Positions 6,532-9,771 of a stretch of DNA of 9,771 bases are shown one piece after another. The stretch comes from Hyphomicrobiales bacterium (GTDB lineage: Bacteria; Pseudomonadota; Alphaproteobacteria; Rhizobiales; Rhizobiaceae). Positions within the stretch are counted from its first letter, which is position 1; each line of letters opens with the position of its first letter. A program made the translations under genes and the position numbers. The notes beneath the pieces were generated by a model. It was not told the origin of the DNA and made no database searches. It was given only the letters and a program-made list of their open reading frames with translations. The stretch lies in NCBI GenBank assembly GCA_011087745.1, contig JAALLB010000041.1, positions 1-9,771 of the forward strand. Direction: 5' to 3'.

Positions 6532-7668
6532 GACCCGGGTGCTCAACAGTTCTGCGCCATATGCTCGAACGACAATATTTTCTTCATGCACCATCATTTT
6601 CCCAGGTGCAAATTCATAGCCAGGCTCTAAGGTGAGTACCATGCCTTCTTGCAACACTGTTTGGTCAAACGCTGCATGAGATGGATGCTCTGTTAATTGC
6701 ATGCCCAAACCATGCCCCAGACGGCCAACGCTTCCGGCATCATCCCCCAACCCCATGGCTTTATTCATGGTTTGGAATAGTTCGGCGCAGGTTGTACCGG
6801 GTTTGCAAATTTCCAATCCGGCTTCTGTCGCATCCCAGATTATGCGGTGGGCATCAGCAACTTCTTCAGATGGCATGTCGATTGAATAATTCTGGTCGAA
6901 ATCACAAAAATATCCGTCCCAAATGCATCCCGTATCAAGGATAACAACATCGCCAGATTGAAGTTTGCGCTGCGAAGGAGGAGAGATGATATCACCATAG
7001 CCGCCCGAACCCGATCCACCCACCAAGTATGAAACATCATCAACACCTTGATTCAACAACTCGTGTTTCATTGCCTGAAAGGTCTCGCGATCTGACATTC
7101 CCATGGAAACAAACTCTGGAACCTGAAGGAAAGCGCGAGATGCTGCTTGTGCCGCATAGCGAATTTTATCGATTTCTGCTTCAGATTTTACAACCCGCAG
7201 CCCGCGAAAGAGTTCGTTGCAATCCTGAATTGGATTCCCCTTAAGCAGGGTAACCAGCCTTTCGTAATCAGCCAATGGCATTCGAAGATGAGATTCAGCA
7301 CCTTTCATTACGCCTATCGTGCAATTGCTACCGGCAATTTCGCTCAATGTATCGGCCAATAGCGATACGCCATCATCATCCGGATTTGGTGCGTCCCAGG
7401 TCCGGATATCTTTAACCCAGGTATTAGACATGCAAGCACGGCCAATTTCCGGAATTACAGCTATGGGTTTGCCAGAAGCAGGAATAATCATAAACCACGG
7501 CCGGGTCGGGCTTTGCCAAAATTGGGACAGAAAGCCGGAGAAATAGCGCACTTCAGGTTCTGTGTTGAGCAATATGGCAGACAAACCCTGCTCTTGCATT
7601 TGGGTTTGGGCTTCAGCGAGGCGTGTTTCAAATTCTGAAACAGCAAATCCGCGAGATGGTTCTATCAT
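6508..7668 (-). CDS. M24-family metallopeptidase (Xaa-Pro aminopeptidase/creatinase-like)
   Basis: With the start chosen here the protein has 386 residues, typical for two-domain M24 proteins. An N-terminal creatinase-like domain (about 1-155) precedes the pita-bread catalytic domain. The five expected metal ligands are present: D245 (ILDTG) and D256 (GYFCDFDQ), 11 residues apart, H319 (LGHGLG), E348 (TLEPGY) and E363 (HEENIVV). Family members cleave Xaa-Pro bonds or hydrolyse creatine, ectoine or related compounds, so the substrate is not settled. I prefer the ATG at 7666-7668, which has an AGG about 9 bases upstream. The upstream ATG ending at 7707 adds 13 basic residues and lacks a ribosome site. 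The gene converges on the ABM gene and diverges from the NeuB-family gene. Confidence 0.9.
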   Translation of the reverse strand: MIEPSRGFAVSEFETRLAEAQTQMQEQGLSAILLNTEPEVRYFSGFLSQFWQSPTRPWFMIIPASGKPIAVIPEIGRACMSNTWVKDIRTWDAPNPDDDGVSLLADTLSEIAGSNCTIGVMKGAESHLRMPLADYERLVTLLKGNPIQDCNELFRGLRVVKSEAEIDKIRYAAQAASRAFLQVPEFVSMGMSDRETFQAMKHELLNQGVDDVSYLVGGSGSGGYGDIISPPSQRKLQSGDVVILDTGCIWDGYFCDFDQNYSIDMPSEEVADAHRIIWDATEAGLEICKPGTTCAELFQTMNKAMGLGDDAGSVGRLGHGLGMQLTEHPSHAAFDQTVLQEGMVLTLEPGYEFAPGKMMVHEENIVVRAYGAELLSTRVSREIVVI

Positions 7669-7864
7669 TCTATTGTACCTGATATTCTTTTTGACGTTGG
7701 AGCGCATGTTTCAACAAGAGTGAATTGATAACACACGAACTGCATTATTTGGAAACCAGATTAGCTTATGAATTTGAAGAATGGGAGACAAATTGCGTCA
7801 TGCCTGTTGAAAAATCTGTTCAAACCACGCAAAGAAAGAGCAGAATTTGTAAAAGGAACAAAAG

Positions 7865-8914
7865 ATGCCGCCGATAAAGGTTGGAAGCAGAAAAATTGGC
7901 CCCAATGAAGAACCGTTTATCATTGCTGAAATGTCTGGCAATCATAATGGTTCAAAGGAGCGGGCAATTGAAATAATCAAACGCGCTGCGCAAACCGGCG
8001 TGGATTGTCTCAAGTTCCAGACCTATACAGGTGATACCATTACACTTAACTCCACGAAAACAGACTTCGTCATAAATGATGAAAAGAGCTTATGGAATGG
8101 ACGCCAGATCCATGGACTGTATGACGAAGCTCATACACCGTGGAAATGGCATGAAGAGTTGTTTCAAACTGCCAACGATCACGGTGTGATTGCGTTCTCA
8201 TCACCATTTGATGAAACAGCAGTAGACTTTTTAAATGATCTTGGTGTTCCAATGTTCAAGGTCGCATCTTTTGAAATCACTCATTTGCCGCTTATCCGGA
8301 AAATTGGTCAGACAGGCAAACCCGTCATAATTTCGACTGGCATGGCAAGCATGGAAGAAATTGAAACAGCCATCCAAACTGCAAAAGAGAGTGGCACGGA
8401 TGATATCATCATTTTGAAGTGTACAAGCCAATATCCGGCCAATGCATCTGACGCGAATTTGGAGACAATTGCGGATATGACTGAGCGGTTTGGTGTTCAG
8501 GTTGGTCTTTCTGACCACACGCTGGGGATAGGCGTTGGAATTGCCGCAATTGGTTATGGTGCCACGGTTATCGAGAAGCACTTTACAATTGATCGCGCAG
8601 AAGGCGGCGTTGATAGTGAATTTTCTATGGAACCGCATGAAATGAAATTGCTCAAGGAGGAAACCTCCAGAGCCTGGCATGCTCGCGGCAAGGTTCATTA
8701 TGATGGAACCGAGAACGAACAAAAGTCCAAACAATTTAGGCAATCGATATATCCTTCCCGCGATATTGCAGAAGGAGAGGTATTCAGTGCTGACAATCTA
8801 AAGATATGTCGACCTGGTTTGAGTCTGTCGCCATCAAGCTGGGACGAGTTGATCGGCAAGCGGGCAAAACGGGCAATTGAGATGGGTGATCGACTGAATT
8901 CGGACGATTTATAG
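7865..8914 (+). CDS. pseI: NeuB/PseI-family nonulosonic acid synthase, probably pseudaminic acid synthase
   Basis: The 349-residue protein has an N-terminal TIM barrel (about 15-270) and a C-terminal antifreeze-like SAF domain (about 290-349: SIYPSRDIAEGEVFSADNLKICRPG). Barrel motifs include FIIAEMSGNHNGS, KFQTYTGDTITL, FSSPFDETAVDFL, VASFEITHLPLI, ISTGMAS, GLSDHTLG and EKHFTIDR. H217 and H239 match the metal-binding histidines of NeuB. These enzymes condense phosphoenolpyruvate with a hexosamine to make nine-carbon sugar acids for surface glycans or flagellin. LWNGRQIHGLYDEAHTPWKWH and VDSEFSM fit the PseI branch better than NeuB or legionaminic acid synthase, though paralogue choice is uncertain. 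AAGGA (7853-7857) fixes the start. No other sugar-acid pathway gene lies in the window, so precursor and CMP-activation genes must be elsewhere, or this has another role. Confidence 0.88.
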   Translation: MPPIKVGSRKIGPNEEPFIIAEMSGNHNGSKERAIEIIKRAAQTGVDCLKFQTYTGDTITLNSTKTDFVINDEKSLWNGRQIHGLYDEAHTPWKWHEELFQTANDHGVIAFSSPFDETAVDFLNDLGVPMFKVASFEITHLPLIRKIGQTGKPVIISTGMASMEEIETAIQTAKESGTDDIIILKCTSQYPANASDANLETIADMTERFGVQVGLSDHTLGIGVGIAAIGYGATVIEKHFTIDRAEGGVDSEFSMEPHEMKLLKEETSRAWHARGKVHYDGTENEQKSKQFRQSIYPSRDIAEGEVFSADNLKICRPGLSLSPSSWDELIGKRAKRAIEMGDRLNSDDL

Positions 8915-8954
8915 TCTTTATAGTAACCCTAATTAACTCTGAGCTCCTTTACCC

Positions 8955-8983
8955 CTTTAATTTGTGTGCGCCATACCCTATTT
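8955..8983 (+). promoter_or_regulatory. heat-shock sigma-32 (RpoH)-like promoter of clpP
   Basis: CTTTAA (8955-8960) differs at one base from the -35 CTTGAA of RpoH promoters, and is preceded by CCC as in the extended motif. After a 15-base spacer, CCCTATTT (8976-8983) closely matches the RpoH -10 CCCCATNT. The spacing is right for RpoH, and the likely start near 8990 leaves about a 40-base leader before clpP, a known heat-shock gene in many proteobacteria. Confidence 0.6.
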
Positions 8984-9031
8984 TAACCGCTAACTTACAG
9001 ATTCGCGGCAGCTTGAAGGGGCCAAGACACA

Positions 9032-9655
9032 ATGAAAGATCCAATCGAAACATACATGAACCTTGTGCCCATGGTTGTAGAGCAATCCGCTCGTGGCGAG
9101 CGTGCATATGACATCTTCTCAAGATTGTTAAAGGAACGCGTAATCTTTTTAACCGGACCAGTTGAAGACGGTATGGCGACACTTATATGTGCGCAGTTGC
9201 TTTTCCTGGAAGCTGAAAATCCGAAAAAAGAGATCAACATATATATCAATTCACCAGGTGGTGTAGTGACAGCGGGCATGGCAATTTACGACACAATGCA
9301 GTTTATCCGCCCACCAGTATCGACGCTTTGCATGGGGCAGGCTGCTTCTATGGGCTCATTACTTCTTTGTGCAGGTAACAAGGATATGCGATTTGCGTTG
9401 CCAAATGCTCGCATCATGGTTCACCAACCGTCAGGCGGGTTCCAGGGTCAGGCATCTGATATCGAGCGCCATGCCCAAGACATTATTAAAATGAAGCGCC
9501 GTTTAAACGAGGTTTATGTAAAACATACGGGTCAAGATTACGAAACAATCGAAAAGACACTTGATCGCGACCACTTCATGACCGCTGATGAAACAAAAGA
9601 ATTCGGTATTATCGACGAAGTTCTGGAGCAGCGCGCAGTTGCCGATGATGAATAA
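9032..9655 (+). CDS. clpP: ATP-dependent Clp protease proteolytic subunit
   Basis: The 207-residue protein is a full-length ClpP. The N-terminal LVPMVVEQSARGERAYDIFSRLLKERVIFL is the classic segment covering the processing region and axial loop. The catalytic triad is complete: S106 in GQAASMGS, H131 in IMVHQPSGG and D180 in LDRDHFM. ClpP forms a double seven-subunit barrel that degrades unfolded and tagged proteins handed over by ClpX or ClpA; in alphaproteobacteria this includes regulated proteolysis of cell-cycle factors. An AAGGGG ribosome site (9016-9021) precedes the ATG. A heat-shock-type promoter lies just upstream, and clpX is expected beyond the window end. The C-terminus is short and acidic (AVADDE), normal for the group. 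Confidence 0.98.
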   Translation: MKDPIETYMNLVPMVVEQSARGERAYDIFSRLLKERVIFLTGPVEDGMATLICAQLLFLEAENPKKEINIYINSPGGVVTAGMAIYDTMQFIRPPVSTLCMGQAASMGSLLLCAGNKDMRFALPNARIMVHQPSGGFQGQASDIERHAQDIIKMKRRLNEVYVKHTGQDYETIEKTLDRDHFMTADETKEFGIIDEVLEQRAVADDE

Positions 9656-9733
9656 AACGTTTTAAATAGAATTGTAGGGTGTTTCTTTCTGTTAAGCCTA
9701 TGTGAATGTTTTATGAAGTATACCCATCCTACT

Positions 9734-9753
9734 CCAAAACCCGAATGTTTTGG
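9734..9753 (+). other. hairpin in the clpP downstream region
   Basis: CCAAAAC (9734-9740) and GTTTTGG (9747-9753) form a 7-bp stem with a 6-base loop about 80 bases after clpP. No T-run follows. It may be a weak attenuator or processing site between clpP and the next gene, or chance. Nothing else is recognisable in 9656-9771. Confidence 0.25.
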
Positions 9754-9771
9754 TGTGATATGATACGAAAG

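Noticed and set aside
6508..7668. DMSP lyase DddP or ectoine hydrolase DoeA as the identity of the M24 protein
   Set aside because: Both are M24-fold enzymes, but I see no sequence feature or pathway neighbour that favours either over a general Xaa-Pro peptidase-like protein.
7768..7908. 46-codon rightward open frame (MNLKNGRQIASCLLKNLFK…) overlapping the start of pseI
   Set aside because: It has no ribosome site and no recognisable family, and its end lies in another frame inside pseI. It cannot be separated from chance without homologues.
8231..8743. 170-codon leftward open frame opposite pseI
   Set aside because: It lies fully antisense to a strongly conserved gene and its translation has no domain character.
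8908..8923. Short direct repeat TTTATAGT around the pseI stop
   Set aside because: Two copies of an AT-rich 8-mer are expected by chance and do not resemble an insertion target or operator.

Overview
The window looks like chromosomal DNA of an alphaproteobacterium, probably Hyphomicrobiales-like. The basis is a clearly alphaproteobacterial trigger factor (N-terminus MQVTETLNEGLKREI), a ClpP and the retained tig...clpP order. The DNA is moderately AT-rich by eye for this group, so the genus is left open. I see no rRNA, tRNA, CRISPR array, insertion sequence or phage gene.

Layout. Bases 1-279 hold the 3' end of a GcvT/aminomethyltransferase-like gene. It overlaps tail to tail with a leftward 2-oxoglutarate/Fe(II) oxygenase gene (260-1240). 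A divergent control region carrying a perfect 12-bp palindrome separates that gene from a rightward HAD phosphatase gene (1428-2093). A gene-free 278-bp leader precedes tig (2372-3718), which ends in a textbook intrinsic terminator. Next comes a rightward pair: an arginase/agmatinase-family ureohydrolase (3869-4867) and a LysE-type exporter (4903-5520) interrupted by one in-frame TGA where a Trp is expected. A leftward MarR regulator (5569-6000) and a rightward ABM-domain protein (6080-6448) diverge from a short region holding two identical palindromes 22 bp apart. A leftward M24 metallopeptidase (6508-7668) diverges from a lone sialic/pseudaminic acid synthase gene (7865-8914). The window closes with clpP (9032-9655), preceded by a heat-shock-like promoter; the expected clpX would lie just beyond the end.

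How the genes fit together. tig and clpP are the conserved protein-quality-control backbone: ribosome-bound folding and ATP-dependent proteolysis. The genes between them look like a metabolic and surface-sugar accessory block inserted into that backbone. Two local modules are credible: ureohydrolase plus amino-acid exporter, where the exporter is probably broken in this genome, and MarR plus ABM monooxygenase under shared operator control. The other genes are single transcription units with no visible pathway partner here.

I did not find a convincing new multi-gene system. The observations most worth following are the interrupted LysE gene, the paired MarR operators, the orphan NeuB/PseI-family gene and the sigma-32-like clpP promoter.
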